Positions 63,164-64,000 of a stretch of 64,000 nt of DNA are shown here, in pieces. The stretch comes from Cymodocea nodosa (lineage: Eukaryota; Streptophyta; Magnoliopsida; Alismatales; Cymodoceaceae): assembly GCA_036874045.1 (NCBI GenBank), contig CM072339.1, positions 4,595,501-4,659,500 of the forward strand, given 5' to 3'. The first letter of the stretch is position 1, and every line of letters begins with the position of its first letter. The notes below the pieces were generated by a model. The model saw only the letters and a program-made list of their open reading frames with translations, ran no database searches and was not told where the DNA came from. A program made the translations under genes and the position numbers.

Positions 63164-63677
63164 AATAAAATGTAAACCTAAAACTCAAATATTTCAGTGT
63201 GAAGGTGGATTTTTATTTTTGAGCGGTGACAAGCAAAAATGCATTAAATTGAAAATGGTAAAAAAAGGCTTACATAAGCTGTAGGTACACTAAAAACAAA
63301 AAAGAGAGAGTTTAAGGAGGACTTCCAAGATAGGACTTACATGGGAAAACAAGAGATAAACACAAGCAATAAAGGAATGAAGCCATAATCATATGCAAAG
63401 AAGCTCAAAGAGTGATAAGATTTTGTGAATGAGCTAGAATGATCACATTAGAAAGAGTCTCATTGCCTTCCAACTCATCGTCCATTCTATCACATGATGG
63501 AAAACTAGACAGAGAAGTGACAATCATCCCAAGCAGTTTCGTGGACATTTTATTGTTCCACTCAAGCCATCTTCTTCACCATATGGCACTCGGAATAGAG
63601 AATCAAACCTACTACTTTACCTTATCTAGCTCCTTCTTGGCCCCAACAATAAGACTAGAAAATGCCCATGTCACAAA

Positions 63678-64000
63678 TGTGGTAGTTGTAGAGAAAGAAT
63701 AGGAAAGAAGATTACGATTTTTCCATTAATTATAAAGGGTTAAGTACATCATCAGACCCTTACATAAACGGATTCATATACTCGGATCCTAATACCCAAT
63801 TATCCTTAACACTCCCCCTCAAGCTAGAGTATATAAATCAAACAAACCCAGCTTGTTACAAAGATCCCATAGAGTAGGAGAACTTAGGCCCTTTGTAAAA
63901 ATATCAACTAGTTGTTCTAAAGATCTGGTGAAAGGGGTACAAACATATCCACGGTCAACTAACTCATGAATATGATGGCAATCAATTTCCATATACTTTT
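63678..64000 (-). mobile_element. Ty1/copia element, 3' end only (cut by the window)
   Basis: A probable LTR ends at 63811 (ccttaaca), followed by a minus-strand polypurine tract GAGGGGGAG at 63812-63820. The minus strand then encodes the end of a copia RNase H: KYMEIDCHHIHELVDRGYV, LEQLVDIFTKGL and WDLCNKLGL. The LTR start near 63678 (tgtggtagttg) is a guess, because the partner LTR is outside the window. The coding seen here has no stop within about 60 codons, so this copy may be less decayed than its neighbours. Confidence 0.75.

Noticed and set aside
63439..63702. An 87-codon plus-strand frame as a small gene
   Set aside because: No family resemblance or conserved context; overlaps the presumed start of a copia LTR at its 3' end.
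1..64000. A new multi-gene biological system
   Set aside because: Both strands were read for gene clusters; only one host gene and transposon remains were found, so no such claim is supported.

Overview
This is nuclear DNA from a land plant, most likely a seed plant with a large, repeat-rich, AT-rich genome. Two things show this. One gene is clearly recognisable: a SAD2/importin-7/8-type karyopherin with plant-typical sequence, on the minus strand. Nearly everything else is retrotransposon, mostly Ty1/copia with initiator-tRNA-Met-type primer sites, plus L1-type and RTE-type LINEs. I cannot name the species.

The host gene runs right to left from beyond 58282 to its stop codon at 13858-13860. 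Fifteen exons can be placed with GT/AG borders and unbroken phase. They encode about 695 residues, the C-terminal two thirds of an importin. The N-terminal third is not seen and should lie to the right of the window. Eleven introns are under 0.7 kb. Three are huge (10.9, 18.7 and 10.2 kb) because of inserted retrotransposons.

Layout. 1-1690: AT-rich, no gene. 1900-3733: plus-strand L1 LINE 3' part with zinc-binding and RNase H domains. 3920-4530: copia scraps. 4570-10500: minus-strand L1 fragment split by copia element D (4825-9385). 10500-11920: nothing recognised. 11923-12900: second minus-strand L1 fragment. 13858-14952: last three exons. 14953-25845: intron with a three-level nest, in which non-autonomous element C (15183-25803) holds copia A (16121-25146), which holds copia B (17107-22082). 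25846-26211: two exons. 26212-44896: intron with copia E (about 27030-33212) and copia H (34084-43734), the latter split by copia J (34474-40284). 44897-45967: three exons. 45968-56206: intron with an old copia fragment K split by copia F (48393-53350), and non-autonomous element G (53672-55838). 56207-58282: seven exons. 58283-64000: upstream intron sequence with RTE LINE remains (58906-62600) split by a solo-LTR-like insert, and the start of another copia element at 63678-64000.

Clear 5-bp target-site duplications bound A, C, D, G and J, and near-perfect ones bound B and F, so the order of insertion can be read. All element coding regions inspected carry stops, frame breaks, deletions or lost catalytic residues; none looks autonomous. 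I found no operon, CRISPR, tRNA, rRNA or new multi-gene system. The most interesting material is the structure of the nests, palindromic arrays inside the J LTRs, a long hairpin in D, a non-autonomous LTR family with purine-rich tracts (C and G), and a LINE segment duplicated on both sides of an LTR.
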